Shown here piece after piece: positions 1-11,778 of a stretch of 64,000 bases of DNA. This DNA comes from Nephrocerus scutellatus. Its lineage: Eukaryota > Arthropoda > Insecta > Diptera > Pipunculidae. The position numbers were made by a program, and so were the translations under genes. Numbering within the stretch: position 1 is the first letter of the stretch; every line of letters starts with the position of its first letter. The notes beneath the pieces were generated by a model. The model searched no databases, was not told the DNA's origin, and worked only from the letters and a program-made list of their open reading frames with translations. Location of the stretch: positions 99,861,908 through 99,925,907 of the forward strand of contig OX352763.1 of NCBI GenBank assembly GCA_947095585.1, read 5' to 3'.

Positions 1-93
1 CCATATACAAGCTAGAAGACGTAACTGGAGAAATCACAATTGGAGAGACTCAGTCGATTCTCCATAAGAGAAATAAGTCAATAGTCTGCAACT

Positions 94-302
94 CCTTACC
101 ACGGGTGGGGGGAAGCTGCAGGCTGTACATAAGCTCTAACACGTAGCTGGCCAAATAACAACTGGAGAGAATAAGTCGCTGCCCCCTATAAGCTAGATTT
201 CCACCCCTTACCACGGGTGGGGGTAAGTTGCAAACTCTATACAGGCTATGATAGTAAATAACGATAATAACATACAAGCACTTACCACGGATGGGGGGAA
301 TC
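94..302. repeat. Diverged short tandem repeat with a CTTACCACGG core
   Basis: The core CTTACCACGGGTGGGGG recurs at about 95, 207 and 281 (the last with ATGGGG), each followed by a purine-rich run and a CTRYAxRCTAT-like stretch. Spacing is about 112 then 75 bp, so units are partly deleted. Similar flanking words (AAGCT, ACTGGAGA) also occur between 10 and 160, so the array probably continues off the left edge. No coding capacity is seen. Confidence 0.6.
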
Positions 303-305
303 TGT

Positions 306-1490
306 ATGCTATATATAAACTAATATAGAGTTACCCAGTTCTGCACTCTGTGACGGTTCACTTACAAGTCACGACTCGCCGTTACAACAGAGTCTCGGAT
401 CACGTTCTCCAACGCCTGGATAAAGAAAACTCAGGCCACTCCATCTCCCAGTTCGGAGCCTGTTGTAGATATCGAATGGGTTTTATTTGATAGTGATCCT
501 AATATCATAATTTGCCTTATAACATTGGTCAACCTAAGTAGTTGTATCAGTTTATTTGTGATGCCTTATTTCGCAAGGCTTTGTAAGGTTCTTCTCTAGC
601 AACTTTAAAGTTGTGCAAATAGATGTTGTAGTGAAATTTGTAACTCTTCACATTTTTTGCTCCCCAAATCTTATTAATTTTTGAATTTCCTTGGATGAAG
701 CTAAACTGGTATGAGACAATAACGGCGTATGTGGTTTTCCTGTATTGAAGGATATGGGAGCAAATCGTACATGTGGTCTCAGCAACGTTAGACCACGATT
801 ACTGACTGCACGTTCTGATTTCTGATTTCCTTTCTTGTGTATGGAGCACGGGAAATGCTTGGTTCGTGAATTGCTTGGTGTAATGCGCTCTGCTTCTGTT
901 TAGTTTTTATCAGATCGGCTGGGATGATATCTGATCCCGAGGCCTCATAGTTTTTCGGTCATTAATGGGTGCTCCAATTGCTCAGTTAGTTACCAAAAAG
1001 GATACTTATGAAAGTCCTCTTCTAAACTTATTCTCCTGACTCTGTTGCTGTGATTCTTGCTTTTGCTGAATCAACTCTTTTTTTATCTCTTCACTTTGTT
1101 TATTTTGATGCTCAAACTTTCCATTCATTTTCGGCCTTTGAGATTTGCGATCAGATCAGATTTGTCTTTGAAGTATATGCCACGCCGTGTATATTGTGTT
1201 ATGCCGTGCATTCTTTGGTAGAACTTTGGTATTGTTCTTTGTGCCCCCGCGTTCTATGAGATTGTTTCATAGCTTGTTTTAAGGTTCTACATCCATCATC
1301 GAAACAGTCGTTCCTCTATTTACTACTACTAGTAGCCTAAGCTGGAGTCAGTAACACTAATGACAGTATTTTTAGCGCGTATCCATTTCCCTTCTATGTC
1401 AGGAATCTTAGCTTTTGGTCGATACTCCTATCGATTGACCATAGTTGCTTCTAGATTTTTCGTGGTAATTCGAAAGTGATTTGATGCTGT
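306..1490. other. No recognised feature
   Basis: AT-rich unique-looking sequence. Short open frames are present on both strands, but none has a recognisable domain, a splice context or a repeat partner elsewhere in the window. Confidence 0.5.
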
Positions 1491-1494
1491 CTTT

Positions 1495-1715
1495 CTTGGA
1501 GATACAATTTGCGCTCAAAGCACCATATAAACAATATAGTAATCCATGTTGACGTTGGCACCTCGATACGTTCATACCATCATTAGGTTCAGGTTCATAA
1601 CAAAATTCTTACGTTGATGTGGTCGTCGTCGTTAAACAGTGCTCTCGATGCTGATTTGTGGTTAGTATTTTAACTTTTTTGGGATAAATTACTGGCGGCC
1701 ACCACGTTTGGTCAA
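1495..1715 (-). mobile_element. LINE leader/endonuclease-start fragment (family E, copy 1)
   Basis: Read on the minus strand this segment matches, with gaps, the better preserved minus-strand copy at 7440-7640. Shared words include the block around GGTGGCCGCC near 1700 and the CGACGACGACCAC / CGACGATGACCAC block near 1630. Relative to copy 2 it lacks about 90 bp in the middle. The endonuclease coding part is not readable here. It is a decayed 5' fragment of a non-LTR retrotransposon; identity rests on within-window similarity. Confidence 0.45.
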
Positions 1716-4479
1716 ACTTTCATCAGTTTGAATAGGAATGGCTTCCTGCCTATAATATTACCCTTTAAATATAAAATCTATAGCAATTAAGATATTATTG
1801 CTCCTTGCTGCTTATAGGATCCTGATCTGGAGTTGAAATGTCTACATGTTGTGATTTAATTGTGAAACCACCAAAAGTCCTCACAGGCCTACTTGCTTAT
1901 TATTATTAACTGAAGATAAAGTGTGAAATTGCAATTATAAACACATAGGAAATTTGTATGCAAACTAAATTCCAGGCGACTTACTCAAATTATGCGTATA
2001 ATTGATCAGCAGTTTAAGATGTACTTTTGAATTACTAAAAATGTTCTTATATCCCAAGACACGAAGGTTAAAACTGATCACAATTAAAAATGATTGGGCA
2101 ATTCACACAAAAGTAGTTATTTTAAATTGCAAAAGCATAACGAGCCCTTCAACCGAGCAGGGCAAAGTGAAGAAATGTCCTCCTGACTAACTGCAAATTC
2201 CTATCTCTGGCTCTTTGTGGTAACCGCGTGTGCTGCACATTTCATTTACCTCACTATTTGCATTGCATTGCTGATTTAATTCCCACAAAATCTTCGTTGT
2301 TAGGGAATTTTACTTCAATTCCAATTGATTTTGGTAGCATAATGATTAAAGGAGTCAATCGTCGCGTACCGATTCCCACCTTTGATGCAGTAGGAGGAGC
2401 AACAGCCTCGATAAAACAAATAAACACTGCCGACGAAGACGATCAAAACTGGCTATTAATTATAGGAAATCACCAGCATCATCAGAATCTGAGAACTAAG
2501 ATTTGTACGTATGTATATGTTGTGGCCTGTTCAATGTCCGCATGTATTAAAATTCCTTGTCAGTTGATCAGCTGCTGAGGCCTGAATTTCACATAAAGAC
2601 ATCAAGACGATTCACGATGGTGATGGTGATTTAATTCCGCGTTCGATACAGTAACAGATTGGCACAGGAGAGGTGGTGTTCTATTCCCTCCTGATAATTC
2701 TCCTCCTCCTTCTCCTGTGCAGATACGCTATGATAAAGGTAAAACACCTCTTCGTCTTGTTTTACCATCACATTAGATGCGTAATTGGAGGGAAATTCTG
2801 TTGTTGTTGTTCTTCGACTAGGAAGATCAGAGTCTACAACAAAACTTTAAGCCGTGTATATCTTTTGGTGAATTGTGAGGCATCAAACGGCCGCCGGCAA
2901 TCGGACGCTGCCAACTGCACTAAGCGATAAAACATCAATTCAACAGCAGATTTAACGATGATTTGAATTGGGAGCAATCTGTGGCTGGCACTGATTTAAA
3001 TCGAATGAGAAACATGGACAAGGTATTTGCAATAATTGAACATCAAAGAGATTGTGAATCGGATCGAATGCGGCGACGACATCGACTTATACATCAGGCA
3101 AGCAAATGCCAAGAGATCCTTCTTGAATTAATAAGACCCTGTCGGGGTGATGCAAAAACGAAAACATCGTTGCACACTACATTGCTAAACAATTAGCGAG
3201 AGATTTGGCAATGAATTTTGCGATCGCGATCATCGCGAATTTACATTTGTACGAGTAGCGACGTCGTCGGTGATTCCTTCTTTGTTACACGTCCACGTTG
3301 CCTCTTCCTCATGTGTTATATACGCGATATCTCGAGTAACACGATCGCTTCTATGAATTATTTCCAATTATGTTAATGAGACGATCTAGCGGCAGCAATA
3401 AATATTAGCATTGGTGTGGAAATTTGTCTTTCAAAACGTACTTTGCGATGCCCACGGAAAGTCTGAGTAGATAGAGTCTGATGCGGTCTTGGATAGTGCG
3501 TTGTCGCCATATATTCGTACTGCTGTGGCTGTCCATGTCCATGCCACCTACAACTTATCAACCAAATGCATTCCGTGGCAATAAATCTATCTATGTGGCT
3601 GGGACTAAAATATGAACATTTAGCATTTACTATGCCACAACTGCAAATTGATGTTCTTCGTCGGCGAATGATTTGCGTTCTGATGTTGTGGGTTAAGAGT
3701 ATTTCTCAATGGATGATCGTGTTCTGACTTAAGACACACGTTGTACAGTGTGGGCACTTTAAATTCGGTAGTCGACCAGATTTCAGGATTCATCTTGATT
3801 ACTTTATGCATCAACTCAATCGTACATGTGAATACAGCAGTATATCACATGTACACCAGCATTGTATCATGTGTGCTTGCAATCTATATTGTGAATTGTG
3901 AAATACGAAATACGAAAAATTGAAAATCAAAGAAAAAGTAAGGAATCAAACGAAAGTCAAAAAGAACAACCTTCTATTTCTTTAGCCAAATAGAACAATC
4001 AACAAAGGGGTCTAAAAGACTTAGTACTTTATAATATGTTCAAGTCGAACAGGATTGGCACAGTTACTGAACTGTAGTACACCATTAACAAGAGAAATTC
4101 AGGGGTTAACTGAACAGAACAATCCGAGAGAGATATCGGTTGTCCCGTTGTGATTTAGGTATCAAATAAAAGATCGCGATAAACATTAAATTGATATCCC
4201 CATTTTCCATTACAAATGGCATTTTTTTGTGCATCTAGGTTTTCACACTTATAACTACAAAATCGCCTTACCGCTTTAAATTGAATGAGAAAAGAGAAAT
4301 CTCCAAAATTTTAGTAAAGTTGTTACTTTCAAGATCATCTAAAATTGAGATTAACTTTTGTTGCGCTGTGTGGGACAATTCACTACCTCTATAACAGACA
4401 GACGAATGTAAAGTTGAATCTCAATTGCCGCGAGTGTAACGTGCTTGACAACAACGTCGAAAATAAAATGCCATTTTTA
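1716..4479. other. No recognised feature
   Basis: Contains open frames of 60-116 codons at 2228-2578, 2673-2930 and 2963-3196 on the plus strand. They show no recognisable domain or consistent codon signal and were not called. No tRNA, transposon terminus or array was seen. Confidence 0.45.
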
Positions 4480-4720
4480 CTATTTTTATTGCTTTTTATT
4501 TAGCAGAGTACGAAACATATTTACATAAAAACATATATGAAATCTATTTTAAAATTAAGTATACATTTTATATAGTAAATATAAAATATTAAACCAAAAA
4601 TATTTTATTTCTATATTCTATATTTAATATTCTAAATTTAATATTCTATACTAGTAAACTAAAATCAAATATGTTCAATAAATTTACTCGAATTTACTCA
4701 ATTCGAATTATAAATACGCA
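4480..4720. repeat. AT-rich low-complexity block
   Basis: Almost pure A/T with reiterated ATATTCTA / TTTAATATTCTA words at 4605-4660 and ATAAAATATT words upstream. It is consistent with a simple-sequence or matrix-attachment-like stretch; no function can be assigned. Confidence 0.5.
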
Positions 4721-4904
4721 ATTTCTTTCTCGATGTTTGCTTCAGATCAGTACACTTCATCACAAAATAAAGTACGGTAAGCAACTGTAAGCCGTATACA
4801 CTTTGAGTAGCGACAGCTAGTTGCATCTCACCGCAAGCACAGTATTATGACAAGGTGGGAAGTAAAAAAAAAAACCCATGAAAATACAATTTTTCATGTA
4901 AATT

Positions 4905-6000
4905 CTCTAATAGGAGATGGGTATGTGTTAAAATTTGAAGAAAACCGCGCTAATTTTTAAAAAATTTACATGGACACCACACGGGGTCAGGGCCCGATCA
5001 CTCCAACAAACTTACAAAAAATTTTGTCCATCAGTGACAGTATTTAAAATTTGAAGAAAATCGAGCTAATTTTTAAAAAATTTATATGGGCACCACTCGG
5101 GCCTCAGGGTCTCACTCCAAAAACTTTAGAAAAAATTTTGTCCATCGGAGATACACATGTATATAAAATTTGAAGAAAATTGGGTTATTTTTTTGAAAAA
5201 TTTTTATGGGCCCCACGACCCCGGCCACCAAAATTTTTGCAAAAAGTGTTCTCCATCGGAGATACACACGTATATAAAATTTAAAAAAAAATCGGGTTAA
5301 GTTTTTTAAAAAATTTGTTGGGGCGCCATGATCCTCCAAACCCTGTCTCCAAAATTTTTGCAAAAAGTGTTACCCATCGGAGATACACATGTATATAAAA
5401 TTAAAAAAAAATCGGGTTAATTTTTTAAAAAAAAAATTTGGGGGGTCTCCAAAATTTTTACAAAAAGTGTTCTTTATCGGAGATACATACGTATATAAAA
5501 TTTGAAGAAAATCGGGTTAATTTTTTTAAAAAAAACTTTGTCCACGACGCCTGGGCCCGGGGTGTACAAATTCTTAAAAAAAAATCGTTGTCTATCGGAG
5601 ATACACATGTGTATTAAATTTGAAGAAAATCAGGTTAATTTTTAAAACAAAAGTTATGGGGCCCCATGACCCCGGGACCCAGGGTCTGCAAATTTTTTAC
5701 AACAAGTTTTGTTTATCGGAGAAACACATGTGTATTAAATTTGAAGAAAACCTGGATAATTTTTTTTAAAAAAGTTATGGGGCCCCGGGGTCTCCAAAAT
5801 TTTTACAAAAAGTGTTGTATATCAGAGATACACAAGTGTATAAAATTTGAAGAAATACGAGTAAAATTTTGTAAAATATTTGTAGGGGAGCCCACCGACC
5901 CCGTGGCCCGAGGGTCCTCAAATTTTTATAGAAAGTGGAGATATGCATGTGTGCAAAATTTCAATAAAATAGGACTTTGGGAAGTGGGTCAAAAATTGAT
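4905..6000 (+). repeat. Array of ~115 bp units (family A, copy 1, expanded)
   Basis: About ten diverged units follow the scheme ATCGGAGATACACATGTATA - TAAAATTTGAAGAAAATCGGG - TTAATTTTTTAAAAAA - GGGGCCC/ACCCC - CAAAATTTTTGCAAAAAGTG. The ATCGGAGATACAC word (or a variant) lies near 5028, 5145, 5255, 5375, 5477, 5595, 5717, 5823 and 5936. The last unit ends in CAATAAAATAGGACTTTGGG, the same ending seen at 27205 and 47870. The start (TAAATTCTCTAATAG near 4900) resembles the starts of the other family A copies. It is a transposable element whose internal repeat has expanded. No protein is encoded. Confidence 0.8.
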
Positions 6001-6185
6001 CGATGGTTGAAAATATTTCGTTCGCGCTCACGCTCTCGCTCGAATTCCCTTTCCCGCTCACGATCCCTTTCTTTTTCACGTTCTCGTTCACGCTCACGTT
6101 CTCGCTGCTCACGTTCCCTTTCTCTAATCTCACGCTGCTCCTTTTCACGCTTTTTCGTCAATATGCTTTTCGCCAGTTTGCCCAC
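5994..6185 (-). other. Arg/Glu-coding low-complexity tract
   Basis: On the minus strand 6185-5961 reads as a 74-codon frame beginning MGKLAKSILTKKREKEQRE and continuing as alternating RE dipeptides for about 40 residues. The DNA is a degenerate CGTTCT/CGCTCA hexamer series on the plus strand. RE/RS-type tails occur in splicing and chromatin proteins, so this could be a captured exon fragment. Equally, it may be a purine/pyrimidine-biased hexamer repeat. It abuts the end of the family A array. No convincing splice pair flanks it. Confidence 0.35.
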
Positions 6186-6689
6186 CCCTGATCAAGAGGA
6201 TCAACGATGTTGTATATCAAAAATAACCAGATGTAAAATGAAAGTTGTCTACATCGACATATTGGCATGGAGGAGGGCTGAATCTGCTCAGGAGGACAGT
6301 TAACAGGAAAAAGATTAAGTACACTTTACAGCGCCATCTGTAGGCTCAGTATAAGTAATCCATTTAAATAAATATCAAATTTTGTACGGTTGTTATTTAT
6401 GGAAACTCACGTGTTCCAACAGATTTTTATGACATTTTTAACGTAAATTATTGGCAGGTGGGGGACAGTGAGAGGATATAGTACCACCACCGCCCTCCTT
6501 CCCACGTGCGTGAAATTTCAAATGTAAATATCAGCCACATTTACAAACAGGTGGAGGATAGATATAGGCTGTAATACCACCCTTTTCCCATTCCTATGGG
6601 TGTGAAATGTAAAATATTAATATCAGCCGTATTTACGCTAAATATTTTTAAACTATGAGTTATGTTGGACACCAGGGATCAGAAATAGC

Positions 6690-7150
6690 AATCGTGAGCG
6701 AGCTTGTGGAGGCTGCCTTTATGGATATAAAAAAATTGACATGATATCAAAATCGAATTTAGAAAATTAATAGGATACAAATACTTTATTATCCAGACAC
6801 AGATCTCTCCAGGCAATAAATACTGCCTTATTCCGGTATATATAAATGGATCACATGGACCACAATGGGAAAGAGATGTGCAAAAATTAACCGATGCCAT
6901 TAACAACCTTCATGAATAAACTAACATACTCTTAACAGGCAACTTTAAAACAAGAACCGGTAACACACAACCAGAAGATATCATCATAACACCGTAAATC
7001 TAACAGAAAATGGCATCAGGTATTGGACCTCTGAAGCGAATATGATCTAATCATTCAAAATGGATTTACTAAAGGAGATCTTGAAGGGAACTATACTTTT
7101 TTCAGTACAAAAGGAAGCTCAATTATATACCTTAGTCTAAGCGGTGGGAT
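6690..7150 (+). pseudogene. LINE AP-endonuclease fragment, plus strand
   Basis: Plus-strand frames contain IPVYINGSHGPQWERDV at about 6835-6885, then ILLTGNFKTRTGNT at 6930-6970 (the family's GDFNxR catalytic motif with D replaced by N), and near 7055-7135 the LIIQNGFTKGDLEGNYTFFS and KGSSII stretches typical of the endonuclease C-terminal half of non-LTR elements. Stops and frameshifts interrupt it. It is cut near 7150, where minus-strand LINE sequence begins, and may resume at 7790. It is a dead retrotransposon remnant. Confidence 0.6.
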
Positions 7151-7164
7151 ATGAAACAATTTAA

Positions 7165-7640
7165 TTAAGAAGTTTGAAGTTCAATTGCAGAATTTTTCAT
7201 TTTAAATCTACCCCGCACGCGAAGGGTACATAGCCGTTCATTTATTGCTTTGAAACCGATAACGGTGGGTTTAATTCTTTTGCTGATTAGAAAACCCACC
7301 CCGAGCACATGATGTCTTGCATGACAGCTGTAATAGTTATATGTCATATTCTGATTTTTGTGAGACACCATTCCCCGTCCAACGCATCACCTGAATTGCT
7401 ATTATGTCAGACGTTCCATGAGAAAATTCTTAAATCGTTAAGCCATTTTCGTTGCCGTGGTCATCGTCGTTTATCAGTGTATCTGAGGCTGATTTTGGGT
7501 TCCGTAAAAATAATTTTTTACTGGCGAGGTTATTGGCCTTGCGCCAATCTTACTTTGAAGGGACTAACTCGATCATTCAGCTTTTCTTGCATTGTAGGAA
7601 AACTACCGGCGGCCACCACGTGGCACTACCACCAGTCAGA
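7165..7640 (-). pseudogene. LINE AP-endonuclease start (family E, copy 2)
   Basis: Minus-strand frames give a leader, then a stretch ending RWTGNGVSHKNQNMT, then ARHHVLGVGFLISKRIKP and NERLCTLRVRGRF. This is the standard order for the first ~100 residues of an AP-like endonuclease domain in insect LINEs (AIQxxRWTGxG... GVGFxxxxxxxxxVxxFxxxNERxxxxRxxxRF). The readable part is the 68-codon frame at 7371-7165. At least one frameshift separates the leader from the domain, and the catalytic GDFN region is missing. It sits inside, and opposite to, the LINE fragment at 6690-8110, so it may be a later insertion. Confidence 0.65.
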
Positions 7641-7789
7641 GATAGTTACGGCCACCTGCAATTCTAGAGCATTCTGTGTTACTTACCCTATTCTACTAAT
7701 GGCTGACCGTCAGTGTATATGTTACTTAGTATAAATTCAAAACTAAACCTAAAAAATAAAGCGATGACATATAAAACTATCATCAAGCC

Positions 7790-8110
7790 TATTTAATCAA
7801 ACGGAGTCCAACTTTGAGGCACATCGTCAGCCACAGATATTTGAAAATCAGAAAGAATACAGACAAAGACACTACGAACCATCACCTAAGCCCCCTGGTT
7901 CATTGAAAATATCCTACATGACCTGAAAATTCTTAAAGTTCAAGATGAAATTAGAAAAAAAAACAGCAAAGTATAACAACAACTTGGAAAGCCACCCCAA
8001 CCCTCTCGCTAGAAACATCTTAACCGCTAATAGGCATAAAAGACTAAAGAAAAGAGATAATCTAGAACTGCTAGATTATGTTCCGACTTGATTCTCTCTT
8101 AAAATTGTAA
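7790..8110 (+). pseudogene. Probable continuation of the plus-strand LINE
   Basis: A plus-strand frame reads PPWFIENILHDLKILKVQDEI near 7900-7970, resembling the linker between endonuclease and reverse transcriptase of LINEs (a PWF/PWW motif followed by basic residues). It is broken by several stops. Position and strand fit resumption of the 6690-7150 fragment after the 7165-7740 insertion. The call is inferential. Confidence 0.35.
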
Positions 8111-8114
8111 AGCA

Positions 8115-9420
8115 GATCTTTGTTTAAAAACTCGAAAGCTCAATACACTGGTAAAGATCATTTTAATCCCAAAGATTTGAAAACAAGGAATTCTTCGTGA
8201 CTGGCAATACGGGTTTCGTGCGCAATGTTCTTTTGGTTGGTCTATGTTTTCGAATTTGGTGCAAAATATTTCACTCCTTCTGATCTACTATTTACAAAGC
8301 TATTTTTACTGCCACACACCATCCTCTTATGGTATGAAATTTCTGATACAATGCAAAAATGCATAAATGGTTTTCTTGTGCATTCTGTCATGATGTCATA
8401 GATATTTACATGCAAAAGGACAGAACTGTTTATTTTGCTTCGCAATTGAGTGGTTCATATTTTTTTAAATTGCGTTTTATACAAATATTGAATTGCCTTT
8501 GAGTTAAGCACAGACATAGCAATGTTATCAAAATTATACCAAACCTTAGCATAAATCATTAATCTTTCTTAGTTGTGGCAGAGGTATTTTCTTTTAAATG
8601 GATTGTCAAAGAAACTTCTCTTTGAATAACAGTTTCTTCGTCAATGTTATGATTTTGTCATTTTTTACATCACATTAAGATATACTTTGAGTGCGGATGA
8701 CGAACAATGATGTATATTTCTTTTCTTCAAAAGGGATTCTCAATGGGGTTTTGATTTTCATCTAACCCCAACGCGCACATATGTGGTTGGTTCATTGTAC
8801 TTATAAATGATATAAGAGGGAAATTTAAATCTCTCGATCAGCAAACATTAAACAAACATGTGACACATCCTACCTACGAAATGCCCAGCAGGGAATCCAA
8901 TCTCTGGTTTTAAACGATTATTTTTCCCTTCCTACATATACACTTACTCGCAAGTGCATCTCAAACGACCAACCGCCAAATAGTTGAATGGAAGAAAAAC
9001 GGTTAATTCTGACACATAACTGTCACACTTGATAGAAAACAATCACTCATTCCGTTCTGCATGATTAATATTGACCTGAACTGTCACACCGCATTTGTTA
9101 CTGAATACGAGTACCTATATGTGACATCACTAGGTATATAAACGTACACGTCACCCTGTGATGTCACATATCCTTTTTGAAAAATTGTTCACGTATATGG
9201 GAGCGAAATTGGATATGGTCATTGCGATTATTATTGGAACTCCCTTCCGTTGGCTCCTGACCACATTAGTGTCGTTTGTTGAAATGACCACACTGTTAGT
9301 ATTCTAATTTGTTATGAAAAAATGAAAAAAAAAAACTGAACCCTACTTAAAACTAAGTCAGTGATGATGATTTTTATACCGCTAATTAAAATCAAAGTTT
9401 TGTAAAATAAAACTGTGCCA
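8115..9420. other. No gene recognised
   Basis: Unique-looking AT-rich sequence. The only structured signal is the inverted repeat at 9117-9171, listed separately. Confidence 0.45.
9117..9171. repeat. 14 bp perfect inverted repeat around a TATA-like loop
   Basis: ATATGTGACATCAC at 9117-9130 is exactly complementary to GTGATGTCACATAT at 9158-9171. The 27 bp spacer contains GGTATATAAACG. Each arm holds TGACATCA, which is close to a bZIP (CRE/AP-1-like) site. It could be a hairpin, paired transcription-factor sites, or the remnant of a small palindromic element. Confidence 0.6.
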
Positions 9421-9424
9421 CACT

Positions 9425-9600
9425 CGCCACATGCGTGATATGCGTCAAACATGCTATACGCGCACAAAATTTCAACTCTCTAGGTCTTGGAAAGGTGGCC
9501 AAAAAGGACTCAAAGAAGTAAAAAAAAACACTTTTCCACACATCAAACGCGTCACACGCGGGATGTCAAGAATGCTATACGCGACTTCTTCTTTCTTTCC
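9425..9600 (+). repeat. Short imperfect direct repeat
   Basis: CGTCAAACATGCTATACGCG near 9441 recurs as TGTCAAGAATGCTATACGCG near 9566, each preceded by CGTGATATG / CGCGGGATG-like sequence. The spacing is about 124 bp. The function is unknown. It lies just outside the 3' side of the RTE-like LINE. Confidence 0.4.
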
Positions 9601-10228
9601 TTTACTCCGCGGGGGAGCATTGGTCTTCTACAAACGCCCGCCAACGAACTCGATTTATCGCCTGAGGTTTCAAGAGACGCCACGTCTATTGTCGAGCGCT
9701 AGTTTCGTAATATCGTCCGCTGGCTTTCTCAAATATTGGCCAATCCAGCTCTATTTTCGTCGTCTGATGGTGATCGCGATTGCTTCCTGCTGCGTTACTC
9801 TACGCGCGTCTTGATGTCCGGCCATCTTATTCTCAGTATCCTCCTTGTCCTTGTTGACAAAGACTTGGAAGTGCGTCCCAATTGACTCTGTGACTTTCCA
9901 CGTTTCGCAGCCATACAAGAGTACTGAGAGAACGTTAGATTTGAAGATCGTTAGCCTCAGATTCCGAAAGAGATTTGCGAGGAGTTCCAGATATTATTTA
10001 GCATACTATAGGAGTGTCGCGCCTCGTTTACACGAGAGCACACATCCGAGTCAGCACCATAATTTTTTGACATCCAGTTGCCCAAATAACAAAACTTATC
10101 GACTTCCTCTATCTGATGTCCGTCAATCGAGAGATCACATGTTCCACTAGCCCACTTTGTTAGCGTGGAGTTCTAGTGAGTTTAATTTTCGCTCCATGTC
10201 ACCTTGCGATTGTGATAGGGGACAGATA

Positions 10229-10868
10229 TCATCGGCATAGTCCAGGTCTTCTAGGCGGTGAAAAACATTCTATGGCAAACCCGATGGAGTACGGGTCACT
10301 ATTTTCATCACCCAGTCGATAACAATTGTGAAAAGCAGTGGTGAGAGGGTGCAGCCTTGCTTGACTCCCGAATAGATGTTGAAAGGTGAGCCAAGATGAC
10401 CATATGAATGACGCGGCATGTTGAGTCGCGGTACAGCTCCTTAATGATGTTGATGATTTTTCCCGGAACACCATAGCTAGACAAAATCTGCAGCATCATG
10501 TTTCGACCAACGCTATCAAAAGCGCGTTTAAAATCTACAAAAACCATATACAGAGGAGAGCGATAATCAACTGACTGTTCAATGATTATACGCACGGTGT
10601 TAATTTGATCAGTACAAGAACGGTTTGTGCGAAATCCTGCTTATGCATGTCTCAAAATTGGCTCTAACGCATTCCGTATGCGCCTAGCTATTATAGAGGA
10701 GATCACTTTGTTTATGGTATTTTGCAGGGTAATTCCTCTCCAGTTTTCGCAATTGCTCAAATCACCGTTCTTGGGGAGTTTGACTATGAAGCCTTCTTTT
10801 AACGGCAATGGAATGGATTCAGATTCCCAGATATCTTGATCTTGATGGACGTGCCTGGCGAAGTACAA
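10229..10868 (-). pseudogene. RTE-like reverse transcriptase, fingers and palm fragments
   Basis: Two overlapping minus-strand frames. 10868-10641 carries GFIVKLPKNGDLSNCENWRG and INKVISSIIARRI, the finger motifs. 10595-10308 carries YMVFVDFKRAFDSV (motif A, catalytic D kept), then a region that shifts frame before motif B. The downstream YADD region (10230-10205) reads as GLDYADDI in a third frame. The enzyme is frameshifted several times and cannot be made as one polypeptide. Confidence 0.75.
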
Positions 10869-11373
10869 TTCAAAACATTCTTAAAATGTTCTGTCCAGCG
10901 GGTTGATTGTTGCTCCTCCATAAGGATCAAAGAGCCGTCTATTGCCTTAACAGGGTAGTTGATGTGATGTTTCTTGTTGGCGAGCTTACGAGCGTGTTGG
11001 TAGACTGTGCTGTATTGTCTACTATCTTGTGCTGCGATGTCGCTTAGCCATGCTCCTTTGTCGTTTCTAGCTGAACGGCAAACTTGCCGGTCCAGATCCC
11101 TATACTTCCGCGCTAATGTGTTTAACTCTGCTTTGATGGATTGGCGTTCACGAATGGTGTTCCATGTGCTATCAGATATCCATTATTTTCTAGTTTTGTC
11201 GGGATAACCTAAAATGAAGCTGCTTCCGTATACGCATTTACTGTTTTCTCCCATTTAGACTCTAGGGCTTGGGGCTGTATCTCAGAGAGAGACTGTTGTA
11301 CGCGGGATGCATATTGCAGTTTCACATCTGGGCCTTTCAGTGCTGCTACAACTGGCTTTCTCGTTATTTGACT

Positions 11374-11778
11374 TCATTTGGTTGAGTGAACCGCGAGCTT
11401 CAATCGCACACTGCCAACCGCAAGGTTGTGTTCGCTGTAGACGTCGGCTGCTCTTCGGGTTCTAACGTCCAGCAACGATGATCGCCTCTTGCGGCTTATA
11501 GTGATGTGATCAATCTGGTTGTTGTACATGTGATCAGGAGAGGACCAGGAGGCTTTGTGGATGATTTTGTGGGGAAAAATTGTGCCTCCAATGATTAGGT
11601 TGCGATCAGAACATAGATCAGCAAACCTTTCACCGTTGTTATTCATAGAACCAAGGCCGTGTTTTCCCATGCCATGTTCCCAATCACTGTTGTCGCTGCC
11701 TACCTTTGCGTTAAGGTCACCCATCAAAATAACCATGTCAATCTTCCGTAGTTGATCTAATGAATTATTTAGACGCAA
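11374..11778 (-). pseudogene. RTE-like endonuclease core
   Basis: A 134-codon frame with IDMVILMGDLNAKVGSDN (GDxN catalytic motif), GKHGLGSMNNNGERFADLC, LIIGGTIFPHKIIHKASW, NQIDHITISRKRRSSLLDV and RRAADVYSEHNLAVGSV. In relatives the last motif is ADxxSDHHLLVA. Here the catalytic SDH is altered to SEH, which would impair metal-dependent cleavage. The fragment lacks the N-terminal catalytic N and E residues, which lie upstream in other frames. Confidence 0.8.

Noticed and set aside
2963..3196. 77-codon frame that looked like a small conserved exon
   Set aside because: No splice signals in register, no recognisable family and no codon bias I can judge by eye.
4905..6000. CRISPR array or other prokaryotic repeat system
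   Set aside because: Units are long, diverged and without unique spacers, and the whole window is insect-like transposon DNA.
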